From contig NZ_FNCY01000006.1 of the NCBI RefSeq assembly GCF_900099695.1, forward strand, positions 1 through 64,000: a DNA stretch of 64,000 nt, read 5' to 3'. Position 1 is the first letter of the stretch. The number at the start of each line of letters is the position of its first letter. A program made the translations under genes and the position numbers. The notes under the pieces are model-generated. The model did not search any database, was not told where the DNA came from, and was given only the letters and a program-made list of their open reading frames with translations. Shown here piece by piece: positions 37,893 through 46,109 of this stretch. Source of the stretch: Propionivibrio dicarboxylicus. Lineage in GTDB: Bacteria > Pseudomonadota > Gammaproteobacteria > Burkholderiales > Rhodocyclaceae.

Positions 37893-39015
37893 GATGAAAA
37901 TTCCGCAAAATAAATTAGTGCCTTCCGATATCGGAGGCGACGTTGCAGGGCCGGCAGATTATAGCGCAACAAACGCCGCCCTTCGCTTGAGTGTGCCGTC
38001 CGAGTGTGGCGGACTTCGTCTTGATCAGGTTCTGGCACGGCTATGTCCGCAACATTCCCGCAGTCGCTTGCAGCAGTGGGTGCGCGAGGGTAGTGTGACG
38101 ATCGATGGGGCCAGGATAACGGAGCCCAAACATAAACTCTGGGGAGGCGAGTCGGTCGAGATCATCGAACGTCCCGACCCGCATTCGCTGGCCGCGAAGC
38201 CCGAGAACATCGGCATTCATGTGGTGTACGAGGACGAGGCATTGATCGTTGTCGATAAGCCGGCCGGCTTGGTCGTGCATCCGGGCAGCGGTAATTGGAC
38301 GGGCACCTTGCAGAACGCTTTGTTGCATCACGCGCCCGAACTCGAACGGGTGCCGCGAGCGGGAATCGTGCACCGCCTCGACAAGGACACCAGCGGATTG
38401 TTGGTGGTGGCGCGAACGCTTGAAGCGCAGACCGATCTCGTGCGTCAGTTGCAGGCGCGTACGATGAAGCGCTATTACTATGCACTTGTCCGTGGCGTGC
38501 TTGAACGGGGCGGTACGGTCGACGCGCCGATGGGACGTCATCCGTCGCAACGAACCAAAATGGCGATCATCCAGAATGGCAAACCGGCTCGAACGCATTA
38601 TCGGATCGTTGAGCGCTTCCTCGATTGCACCTTGGTTGAATGTGCGCTGGAAACCGGCCGGACGCATCAAATCCGCGTGCATATGACATCGATCGGTCAT
38701 CCGCTCGTCGGCGATCCGGTCTATGGCGGCGGTGCGAGCCGGATCCCGAGCGGGCCGGTGTTTTCGCGTCAGGCGCTGCATGCACGGCGTCTCGGTCTGG
38801 TTCATCCGCTGACGCAGCGGTCAATGCTGTGGAAATCAGAACTGCCGGACGATATGCGCGAGCTGATCGAAAACGCGCGTTCCGAGGCGTATGAAGCTCG
38901 ACTGATGGCCGAGGAGGCGGAGGACGATTGGGACGAGGATGATTTCGCCGACGGCCCCGAGGTTATATACGTCCGTGGCGACGGCAGCGAAGATGATGAC
39001 GACGACCTGGAGTGA
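37891..39015 (+). CDS. rluD: 23S rRNA pseudouridine synthase RluD
   Basis: 374 residues from ATG 37891. Makes pseudouridines in helix 69 of 23S rRNA. An S4 RNA-binding domain at about 35-95 (GLRLDQVLARLCPQHSRSRLQQW) precedes the catalytic domain with Asp in HRLDKDTSGLLVVA near residue 165. The C-terminus carries a long Asp/Glu tail. The start is uncertain: ATG 37891 overlaps the divergent bamD start and has no ribosome site, and homology to E. coli RluD begins only near residue 30, so the true start may lie further in, for example the GTG at 37918. Confidence 0.9.
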   Translation: MMKIPQNKLVPSDIGGDVAGPADYSATNAALRLSVPSECGGLRLDQVLARLCPQHSRSRLQQWVREGSVTIDGARITEPKHKLWGGESVEIIERPDPHSLAAKPENIGIHVVYEDEALIVVDKPAGLVVHPGSGNWTGTLQNALLHHAPELERVPRAGIVHRLDKDTSGLLVVARTLEAQTDLVRQLQARTMKRYYYALVRGVLERGGTVDAPMGRHPSQRTKMAIIQNGKPARTHYRIVERFLDCTLVECALETGRTHQIRVHMTSIGHPLVGDPVYGGGASRIPSGPVFSRQALHARRLGLVHPLTQRSMLWKSELPDDMRELIENARSEAYEARLMAEEAEDDWDEDDFADGPEVIYVRGDGSEDDDDDLE

Positions 39016-39754
39016 TGGTGCCTGTCTGGTTCCCGACTGGCCTGCGCCGGCGGGAGTGCGCGCGCTCTCGACGACGCGGCATGGAGGCTTCAGTCAGGGA
39101 AAATATTCGAGTCTGAATCTTGGCGACCACGTCGGCGACGATCCGCAGGCTGTCTTGGCCAACCGGCGCCGGCTGGAGGAACTGGTGTCCGGCACGCCAT
39201 GCTGGTTGAATCAGGTGCATGGCAAGACGGTGGTCGATGCGGCAGCTTTTACGGCCACAGAAAATCGGCCCGACGCCGACGCGGGCTATGCGCGCCAAGC
39301 CGGTGTCATTTGTACGGTGATGACGGCTGATTGTCTGCCGGTGCTCTTGTGTGACGATCGCGGGCTTGTCGTCGCTGCCGCGCATGCCGGATGGCGCGGG
39401 TTGCTGGACGGTGTGCTCGAAGCGACGGTGGCGGCGATGTCGGTCCCCGGCGAGCGCCTCCTTGCCTGGTTCGGTCCGGCGATCGGTCCTACGGCATTCG
39501 AGGTAGGGGACGAGGTTCGCCGGGCATTCTTGGCGCGCGATGCGGGTGCTGCCCGGGCCTTTGTTCCGGGGGCGGTCGACGGTAAATGGTTGGCCGATAT
39601 CTTCCTGTTGGCCCGTCAGCGTCTGACTGCTTGCGGGGTGGAGCGTGTCTTTGGCGGAAACTGCTGCACCGTCAATGATCCCGAACGGTTCTTTTCCTAT
39701 CGCCGCGACGGCCAGACCGGTCGAATGGCGACGATGGTCTGGCTCGATCGCTGA
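38993..39754 (+). CDS. Multicopper-oxidase-like laccase-domain protein (YfiH/LACC1)
   Basis: 253 residues. The start was placed at ATG 38993 (MMTTTWSDGACLVPDWPAPA), 23 bases inside the end of rluD, so the two genes overlap. Family signatures: LNLGDHVGDDPQAVLANR, NQVHGKTVV, TADCLPVLLCD near residue 105 and AAAHAGWRGLLDGV near 124, with conserved Cys/His for zinc. Members have purine nucleoside phosphorylase/adenosine deaminase activity in the human homologue LACC1. rluD-yfiH neighbourhood is common in proteobacteria. Confidence 0.9.
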   Translation: MMTTTWSDGACLVPDWPAPAGVRALSTTRHGGFSQGKYSSLNLGDHVGDDPQAVLANRRRLEELVSGTPCWLNQVHGKTVVDAAAFTATENRPDADAGYARQAGVICTVMTADCLPVLLCDDRGLVVAAAHAGWRGLLDGVLEATVAAMSVPGERLLAWFGPAIGPTAFEVGDEVRRAFLARDAGAARAFVPGAVDGKWLADIFLLARQRLTACGVERVFGGNCCTVNDPERFFSYRRDGQTGRMATMVWLDR

Positions 39755-39767
39755 GCGCGGACAGCGT

Positions 39768-40475
39768 TCAGCCTTCGCCGAGATAGGCCTTGCGCACGCG
39801 GTCGTCGGCCAGCAGATCCTTGCCGGTGCCTGAAAAGCTGATCGATCCCGTCTCCATGACGTAACCGGTATCGGCGACATCGAGCGCCGCCTTGGCATTT
39901 TGCTCGACCAGCAGCACCGTGACACCTTCGGCATTGATCTGGCGAATGATGTCGAAAATCATGCCGACGAAGAGCGGGGCCAACCCCAGCGAAGGTTCGT
40001 CCATCATCAGCACGGTCGGGCGCGACATCAGCGCGCGTCCAACGGCGAGCATTTGCTGTTCGCCGCCGGAGAAGGTGCCGGCCTTTTGCTTGTGGCGTTC
40101 CTTGAGGCGCGGAAAGAGCTTGAAGACGTGTTCGCGATCGGCTTCGATGGCGGCCTTGTCATGACGGGCGAATGCTCCGAGCGTCAGGTTCTCGTCGACG
40201 GTCAGGTTTGGGAAGACGCGACGACCCTCAGGCACCAGAACGATGCCGGATTCGACGATGCGCTTGGTCTGCCGTCCGAGCATTTCCTCGCCGTTCCAGC
40301 TGACCGAGCCGCTGCCGGCCTTGACGAGGCCCATGATCGAATTGAGCGTCGTGCTCTTGCCGGCGCCGTTGGCGCCGATCAGCGTGACGATTTTTCCGGC
40401 CGGAACATCGAGGCTGATCCCGCGCAGCGCGTGGATGCCGCCGTAATGAACGGACAGATTACGGATTGACAGCAT
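39768..40475 (-). CDS. livF: Branched-chain amino acid ABC transporter ATPase LivF
   Basis: 235 residues. Walker A LIGANGAGKSTT, ABC signature FSGGEQQMLAVGRAL and Walker B LMMDEPSLGL are intact. Cytoplasmic ATPase that partners LivG. It begins directly where livG ends and is the last gene of the livKHMGF operon. Confidence 0.93.
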   Translation of the reverse strand: MLSIRNLSVHYGGIHALRGISLDVPAGKIVTLIGANGAGKSTTLNSIMGLVKAGSGSVSWNGEEMLGRQTKRIVESGIVLVPEGRRVFPNLTVDENLTLGAFARHDKAAIEADREHVFKLFPRLKERHKQKAGTFSGGEQQMLAVGRALMSRPTVLMMDEPSLGLAPLFVGMIFDIIRQINAEGVTVLLVEQNAKAALDVADTGYVMETGSISFSGTGKDLLADDRVRKAYLGEG

Positions 40476-41240
40476 TTATTCCACTCCCAGGTAGGCCTCG
40501 ATGACCTTCGGATTGTTCTGGATTTCCTCCGGCGTGCCATGCGCGATGGTGACGCCGTAGTCGAGTACGTAGAGACGCTTGCAGACGCCCATGACGACCT
40601 GCATATGATGTTCGATGAGGACGATGGTGAGCTTGAACTGGTCGCGGATTTTTAGAATGAATTCCATCAACTCGACCGATTCTTGCGGGTTCATGCCAGC
40701 CGCCGGTTCGTCGAGGAACAGGAGCTTCGGTTCGGTCGCCAGTGCGCGGGCGATTTCGAGGCGGCGCTGCTTGCCGTAGGGCAAGCTGGTAGCTTTCGCA
40801 TTCTCGTGTTCGGAGAGTCCTACCTCGGCCAGCAAAGTGCGAGCGCGCTCGTGAATATGCCGCTCGCGCTTCATGTACGAAGGCAGGCGCAGGGTCGCCT
40901 CAAGTATGTTGGTCCCCATGCGCATGTGCTGGGCGACAAGCACGTTTTCAAGGACGCTCATCTCCTTGAACAGGCGGATGTTCTGGAAAGTGCGGGCGAC
41001 GCCGAGCCGGGTGATCCCATGCGGCTTCATGCCGGTGATGTCATGACCGGCGAAGGTGATGCTGCCGCTTGTCGGTGTATAGACGCCGGTGATGAGGTTG
41101 AAGGAGGTCGTCTTGCCGGCGCCATTGGGACCGATCAAGCCGATGATTTCGCCTTCGTCGACCCGCAGGTTGAGTTCGGTCACCGCGGCGAGGCCGCCGA
41201 ATTTCTTGTTGACGTTTTTCGTCTCAAGCAAGGTGCTCAT
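40476..41240 (-). CDS. livG: Branched-chain amino acid ABC transporter ATPase LivG
   Basis: 254 residues. Walker A LIGPNGAGKTTSFN, Walker B LLFLDEPAAGMN; the signature region reads TSLPYGKQRRLEIARAL, the form usual in LivG. The C-terminal extension (PKVIEAYLGVE) is typical. Its ATG overlaps the stop of livM by four bases. Confidence 0.93.
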   Translation of the reverse strand: MSTLLETKNVNKKFGGLAAVTELNLRVDEGEIIGLIGPNGAGKTTSFNLITGVYTPTSGSITFAGHDITGMKPHGITRLGVARTFQNIRLFKEMSVLENVLVAQHMRMGTNILEATLRLPSYMKRERHIHERARTLLAEVGLSEHENAKATSLPYGKQRRLEIARALATEPKLLFLDEPAAGMNPQESVELMEFILKIRDQFKLTIVLIEHHMQVVMGVCKRLYVLDYGVTIAHGTPEEIQNNPKVIEAYLGVE

Positions 41241-42319
41241 CGCGCGGCCTCCTTGCTGGAACGCTTCGGCAGCAGGCCGATGCGCGAGAGCGACGCCCAG
41301 CTGAATTCAGCCGTACCCATCAGCCCTTGCTGGCGGTAGATGACGACGATCATCAAGAGCGCCGAGAAGAAGACCATGCGCAAGCCGGGAATGCCGTGTG
41401 TCACCATGAAGCCAAGGTTGAGCGGTCCGTCGAGGAAACGCAGCGCTTCCATCGACACCGTGACGACGATGGCTGCGACGACCGAGCCGGTGATCGAACC
41501 GACGCCGCCGAGTACGACGATCAGCAGGATGTCGAAGGTCTTGAGGAAGATGAACTGCTTTGGATCGATTGTCGTCAGGTAATGCGCCAGCAGTCCACCG
41601 GCGATACCGGCGAGGGCGCTGGAAATCGTGAACGACAGGACTTTCATGCCGAATACATCAATGCCCATGGCCTCGGCGGCGATCTCGTTGTCACGGATCG
41701 ATTTGAAGGCGCGGCCGTAACTCGATTTGATCAGCAGCACGAGGAAAATCGTGATGGCGATTGCCGAGCCCCATGCCCACCACATCGTCGTATAACGCGG
41801 CAATCCCTTGAGGCCGAGCGATCCGTTGGTGATGGTCTGGGCATTGGTCAGCAGGACACGAATGATTTCGGAGAAACCCAGTGTTGCGATCGCGAGATAG
41901 TCATCGCGCAGGCGCAAGGCGACGATGCCGAGTATCCAGCCGATGAATCCGGCGAAGAGACCGGCAACGAGCAGCGAAGGCAGGAAGGGCAAATGTACGT
42001 TGGCAAGCCACGGAACAATCGGCTGGAGGACGTAGTTGGCGGCCTTCTGGTCCGGCGACATCGACAGGATGGCGCAGGTATACGCGCCGACCGCCATGAA
42101 ACCGGCATGGCCAAGACTGAACAGTCCGGTGAAACCGTTGATCAGGTTTAGCGACAGCGCCAGGATGATGTTGATCGCGCAAAGCTTGAAGATCTGCATC
42201 GTGAATGGGTCGAACATCGAATCGAATACGAAGAGCAGTGCCAGGCCGAGCAGGGCGGCGCCGATCGTCAGCATTCGATCGCGGCGTTGCGTATCGTGGA
42301 GCACGGGGGACATGTTCAT
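41237..42319 (-). CDS. livM: Branched-chain amino acid ABC transporter permease LivM
   Basis: 360 residues from ATG 42319 (MNMSPVLHDTQRRDRML), which overlaps the livH stop by three bases (ATGA). About ten membrane helices; family motifs NIILALSLNLINGFTGLFSLGHAGF near residue 45 and LRLRDDYLAIATLGFSEIIRVLL near residue 150. The frame is open upstream inside livH but that is shadow sequence. Confidence 0.92.
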   Translation of the reverse strand: MNMSPVLHDTQRRDRMLTIGAALLGLALLFVFDSMFDPFTMQIFKLCAINIILALSLNLINGFTGLFSLGHAGFMAVGAYTCAILSMSPDQKAANYVLQPIVPWLANVHLPFLPSLLVAGLFAGFIGWILGIVALRLRDDYLAIATLGFSEIIRVLLTNAQTITNGSLGLKGLPRYTTMWWAWGSAIAITIFLVLLIKSSYGRAFKSIRDNEIAAEAMGIDVFGMKVLSFTISSALAGIAGGLLAHYLTTIDPKQFIFLKTFDILLIVVLGGVGSITGSVVAAIVVTVSMEALRFLDGPLNLGFMVTHGIPGLRMVFFSALLMIVVIYRQQGLMGTAEFSWASLSRIGLLPKRSSKEAAR

Positions 42320-43212
42320 CAGACCTTTTCTCCCTGGTTCTTGCCGAGCAGGCCGGTCGGTTTGACGAGCAGGACGACGATGAGCAGGACGAACGCGAAA
42401 GCGTCCTTGTAGCCGGTGAGTTCCGGCAGGAATGCGATGGTCATCAATTCGATGAAACCGAGCAGGAGGCCGCCAAGGACGGCGCCGGCGATGCTGCCGA
42501 TGCCACCGACGACTGCGGCGATAAAGCACTTGAGTCCCGGCATGATGCCCATTAGAGGCTCAAGGCGCGGGTACTTGAGCGCCCACATGATGCCGCCGAT
42601 CGCCGCGAGGGCGCTGCCGATGGCAAAAGTGATCGAGATGATGCGATCCACGTCGATGGCCATCAGTCGGGCTGCATCGATGTCGGTCGATACCGCGCGC
42701 ATCGCCATGCCGGTCTTGGTGCGATGCACGATCCACAGCAACACGGCGAGCAGCACGATGGTGACGAGCGGGATGATCAGGCTGATGCCGGCGACATAGA
42801 CGCCGCTGAAGACGTAGTTTGCGGCAAAGAAGTCTGAAACCGGGAAGGCTTTGGGCCGGGCATCGAACAGCACGATGGCGAGATTCTCGATGAGGAAGGA
42901 GGCGCCGATTGCGCTGATCATGATCGAGATGCGCGGCGAGTCGCGCAAGGGGCGATAGGCGGCGCGTTCGAGGCCGACGCCGAAAAGAGTGGTCAGCGCG
43001 ATCGCCAGTGCAACCGCCAGCCACCAGGGTATGACAAATGTGCTGATGCCATAGAAAGCCAGATATCCGCCGATCATGAACACGTCGCCATGGGCGAAAT
43101 TGATCAGGCGGAGAATGCCATACACCATCGTGTAGCCAATTGCGATCAACGCGTACAAGCTGCCGAGCGACAGTGCATTGACGAATTGTTGCAGAAAAGT
43201 CTGAAGATCCAT
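42319..43212 (-). CDS. livH: Branched-chain amino acid ABC transporter permease LivH
   Basis: 297 residues from ATG 43212 (MDLQTFLQQFVNALSLGSLY), chosen for the AAGGA ribosome site six bases upstream and the family N-terminus. Membrane permease with motif YGILRLINFAHGDVFMIGGY near residue 32. Follows livK after a structured 167-base gap and overlaps livM. Confidence 0.92.
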   Translation of the reverse strand: MDLQTFLQQFVNALSLGSLYALIAIGYTMVYGILRLINFAHGDVFMIGGYLAFYGISTFVIPWWLAVALAIALTTLFGVGLERAAYRPLRDSPRISIMISAIGASFLIENLAIVLFDARPKAFPVSDFFAANYVFSGVYVAGISLIIPLVTIVLLAVLLWIVHRTKTGMAMRAVSTDIDAARLMAIDVDRIISITFAIGSALAAIGGIMWALKYPRLEPLMGIMPGLKCFIAAVVGGIGSIAGAVLGGLLLGFIELMTIAFLPELTGYKDAFAFVLLIVVLLVKPTGLLGKNQGEKV

Positions 43213-43277
43213 CTTGTTCCTTCTGAAGCGGCGCCGATACGGTCGCGCTCGCCAGAAAATGACGCTAAATTGCCTCC

Positions 43278-43354
43278 CTTCCGGCAAGAGAAAATCCGAA
43301 TGCAACAGTAGCCATCGCTACAGCACATCCGGATTTCAGGATCTTGCCGGGAAG
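43278..43354 (-). promoter_or_regulatory. Long imperfect hairpin between livK and livH
   Basis: Three nested inverted-repeat pairs: CTTCCGGCAAGA with TCTTGCCGGGAAG (one bulge), AAATCCGAATG with CATCCGGATTT (one mismatch), and GTAGC with GCTAC at the tip. In the transcript this would make a stem of about 30 pairs with internal loops. Probably stabilises livK mRNA and lowers readthrough to the permease genes. Confidence 0.6.
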
Positions 43355-43372
43355 GCGGGGCTTTCGCCCCGC
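43355..43372 (-). terminator. GC hairpin just after livK
   Basis: GCGGGGC, 4-base loop, GCCCCGC, starting 8 bases past the livK stop. No T-run follows on the minus strand, so likely partial termination or 3'-end protection rather than full stop. Confidence 0.55.
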
Positions 43373-43379
43373 GCAGTCG

Positions 43380-44528
43380 TCAGGGTTTGACGGTCGTCAG
43401 GAAGACGAACTTCCCATCTTTCACCGTCTTGAACACGGCGGCCTTGTCGGCGTTGCGTTCGGCATTGATCGTAATCGACCCGGCCGACCCTTCGAAATCC
43501 TTCGTCTGGGTCAGCGCATCGCGGATTTTTTGCGGTTCGGCCGAGTTGGTGCGCTTGATCGCTTCGAGGATGACGAGATAGGCGTCGTAACCGAGCGCGG
43601 AAACCGCTGCCGGCTCCTTCTTGTACTCTTCACGGAAGGACTTCAGGAAGGCTTCGGAGGTCTTGTTGATCGGTACGTCGTTGGCGAAGAAGGTCGAGAA
43701 GACCGCGCCTTCGACAGCTGCGCCGCCGACTTCCAGGAAGGAAGTGACGTCCCACGTGTCGCCGCCGATGAACTGGGCCTTCATGCCGAGGGCGCGCGCT
43801 TGCTTGATGATCAGCGCCGATTCGGTGTAGTTGCCCGGAGCAAAGATGACATCCGGTTCAAACTGCTTGATGTTGGTGAGTTGCGCCGTGAAGTCCTGGT
43901 CGCCAGTGTTGTAGTCGGCGGTCGCGACGATCGACTTTTGGTCGCCCGTCAGCTTGACGAACTCGTCAGCGAAGAACTTGGCCAGACCGACCGAATAGTC
44001 GTTCGACACTTCGCGAATAATCGCCACTTTCTTGGCATTCAGGGTCTTGGCCGCATACGTTGCGCCGACGACGCCCTGGAACGGATCGAGGAAGCAGACG
44101 CGGAAGTAGTAGTCATTACCCTTGGTGACGTTGGGATTCGTTGCCGACACCGCAACCGCCGGGATCTTGGCTTCAGCAAAGATCGGGCCGCCCGACATCG
44201 ACAGCGAACTGCCCCAGGAGCCGATCACCGCGTTCACTTTTTCCTTCTGCGCCAGTACCGTCGCTGCGTTGGCGGCTTCGACCTTGTCCGACTTGTTGTC
44301 GACGACGACCAACTGGACCTTCTTGCCAAGCACGGTGGGGAACAGTTTATTGGCGAGCTTGATGCCGTCATGTTCGTCAGCACCGCCAGCGCCATTGGCG
44401 CCGGTCAGCGGCTCGAAAACGCCGATCTTGATGACATCACTGCTGGAGCCGGAATTCGAACAGCCGGTCAGGGAAACGCCTGCAGCCATGATGGCGGCCA
44501 GCGTCAGAAGAGAAAAGATCTTTTTCAC
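43380..44528 (-). CDS. livK: Branched-chain amino acid ABC transporter substrate-binding lipoprotein
   Basis: 382 residues. The start is GTG 44528, because GGGAGG lies six bases upstream of it; the ATG at 44534 touches the ribosome site. Signal peptide with lipobox cysteine in GVSLTGCSNSG near residue 23, then a type I periplasmic-binding fold (IKIGVFEPLTGANGAGGADEH, YDAYLVILEAIKRTN). Delivers leucine-type or related amino acids to LivHM. It is first in the liv operon, driven by the promoter at 44574-44602. Membrane anchoring of LivK is less usual in Gram-negatives than a soluble form. Confidence 0.9.
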   Translation of the reverse strand: MKKIFSLLTLAAIMAAGVSLTGCSNSGSSSDVIKIGVFEPLTGANGAGGADEHDGIKLANKLFPTVLGKKVQLVVVDNKSDKVEAANAATVLAQKEKVNAVIGSWGSSLSMSGGPIFAEAKIPAVAVSATNPNVTKGNDYYFRVCFLDPFQGVVGATYAAKTLNAKKVAIIREVSNDYSVGLAKFFADEFVKLTGDQKSIVATADYNTGDQDFTAQLTNIKQFEPDVIFAPGNYTESALIIKQARALGMKAQFIGGDTWDVTSFLEVGGAAVEGAVFSTFFANDVPINKTSEAFLKSFREEYKKEPAAVSALGYDAYLVILEAIKRTNSAEPQKIRDALTQTKDFEGSAGSITINAERNADKAAVFKTVKDGKFVFLTTVKP

Positions 44529-44573
44529 GCGCATCCTCCCAGATTTGTGGAACCCATTTCGGGCAATCGGCGG

Positions 44574-44602
44574 ATGCTACATTGCAGGGTATTCTGCGTC
44601 AA
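44574..44602 (-). promoter_or_regulatory. Sigma-70 promoter of the liv operon
   Basis: On the minus strand TTGACG (44602-44597), 17-base spacer, TAGCAT (44579-44574). It lies about 45 bases upstream of the livK GTG start. Confidence 0.65.
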
Positions 44603-44792
44603 GAAGTAAGCGCAACTGCTTCATCCAAATGCTTGCCAGGTATCGCGTCGAGCCCTGTTTTTTCTTCAGGCACGCTGTCTTTTGTCCTGTTGGGGCATGC
44701 AATCATGGGGCATAATTGATGCCGCACGACCACCGTCGTTTTTTGCGTCGATGGAGGAGTCTGGTGGCGCTTTGTCGCGGGGGGCAGAGAAA

Positions 44793-46103
44793 ATGAAAAA
44801 AAGCATGCTTGGCGTGTTGCTCGCCTGCCTGTCGATCTGTATTTTTCTGGGTAGCGGGTGCGACGGCCGGCCGGGACGGCGGACAGAGACTGTACCCAAG
44901 ACTGCAGTGACCTTGCTGCACTATTTCACCGATTCCCTCAGTGGCGGCATCGCCGAATTGGCGCAGACGTTTAATTCACGTCATCCGCGCTATGAGCTGA
45001 AAGCCATTTCGCTCGATCACGAGGCGTTCAAATCGAGTATTTATGACACTTTGCGTTCCGGAAATCCGCCCGACCTGTATTCGTATTGGGCCGGTGCGCG
45101 GACGGCGTCGATCATCGATCAGCTCGATCCGATCGATGACCTGTGGCGTGAAGGCGAGTTCGACAAGCTCTTTTCACCCGCGGTTGCGCAAGCGGCAAGC
45201 GACTACGACGGGCACAAATACCTCGTCCCGATGACGCAGCATTACATCGGTTTCTTCTATAACAAGGGGGTTTTTTCCCAATACAAACTGAAACCGCCGG
45301 AAACTTGGAACGATTTGCTGAACGCGTGCACCCGCCTTCGTGCGGCGGGAGTCGTTCCGATTGCCTTGGGTGCGCAGGATAAGTGGCCGGCGCAATTCTG
45401 GTTCGACCTGTTGTTGCTGAGGACCGCCCCCTTCGAATTTCGCCAGGGATTGATGAACGGGTCGGAACGCTTCGACGATGCCAAAGTGATTGCTGTCTTC
45501 GCGCGCTGGAAGACACTGATCGATCGGGGGTGCTTCAACCGGGCGCCGCATCCCAACGACTTGTCCTGGGATGCGGGGGCCAACGAAATGGTTTTCCGTG
45601 GTGAGGCCGCCATGACGCTGATGGGGACCTGGACGATCGGATATTTCGAGAATGCCAAGCACGCTTGGAAGGCCGGCACGGATTACGACTTTTTCCCGTT
45701 CCCTGTGGTCAATCCCGCGATTCCGCGCGTGTCGATCGGTCCGATCGACGGTCTTGTCATGCCGAAGCGTGCGTCCAACCCCGAGGGAGCCAAAGCGGCC
45801 TTGTTGCTGATGGCGCAGGAGGACGCGCAAAAGGCATTCAGTCGCGGGTCCGGTGCCTTGGCGCCCAATGTCCGTGTCGAGGATGGTTTTTACAGCGATA
45901 TTCAACGGCGTGTTCGTGACGAGATCGCGCGGAGTCAGCGTTTTGCCTTTTCGTTCGATCTGGCTGCCCCGCCTGCCGTCGCAACGCTTGGTCTGGATGC
46001 GTTCGCCGAGTTCCTGGCTTTCCCCGATTCGTATCGGCAGATCGTTCATGATCTCGCCGATCGATCGGCCGAGTCCTTCAAATCCCTTTCGCCGAGCCGT
46101 TAA
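44793..46103 (+). CDS. ABC-type sugar-binding-like solute-binding lipoprotein
   Basis: 436 residues from ATG 44793 (MKKSMLGVLLACLSICIFLG), with GGGGCAGAG upstream. Signal peptide ending near Cys in LGSGCDG, then an extracellular solute-binding fold of family 1 (VTLLHYFTDSLSGGIAELAQTF, YDGHKYLVPMTQHYIGFFYN, TWNDLLNACTRLRAAGVVPIAL, GEAAMTLMGTWTIGYFEN). Such proteins bind sugars or oligosaccharides for ABC importers, but no permease or ATPase gene is nearby. Instead a membrane c-di-GMP enzyme gene follows 6 bases later, so it may be a sensing subunit rather than a transporter part. Confidence 0.87.
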   Translation: MKKSMLGVLLACLSICIFLGSGCDGRPGRRTETVPKTAVTLLHYFTDSLSGGIAELAQTFNSRHPRYELKAISLDHEAFKSSIYDTLRSGNPPDLYSYWAGARTASIIDQLDPIDDLWREGEFDKLFSPAVAQAASDYDGHKYLVPMTQHYIGFFYNKGVFSQYKLKPPETWNDLLNACTRLRAAGVVPIALGAQDKWPAQFWFDLLLLRTAPFEFRQGLMNGSERFDDAKVIAVFARWKTLIDRGCFNRAPHPNDLSWDAGANEMVFRGEAAMTLMGTWTIGYFENAKHAWKAGTDYDFFPFPVVNPAIPRVSIGPIDGLVMPKRASNPEGAKAALLLMAQEDAQKAFSRGSGALAPNVRVEDGFYSDIQRRVRDEIARSQRFAFSFDLAAPPAVATLGLDAFAEFLAFPDSYRQIVHDLADRSAESFKSLSPSR

Positions 46104-46109
46104 GCGCGC

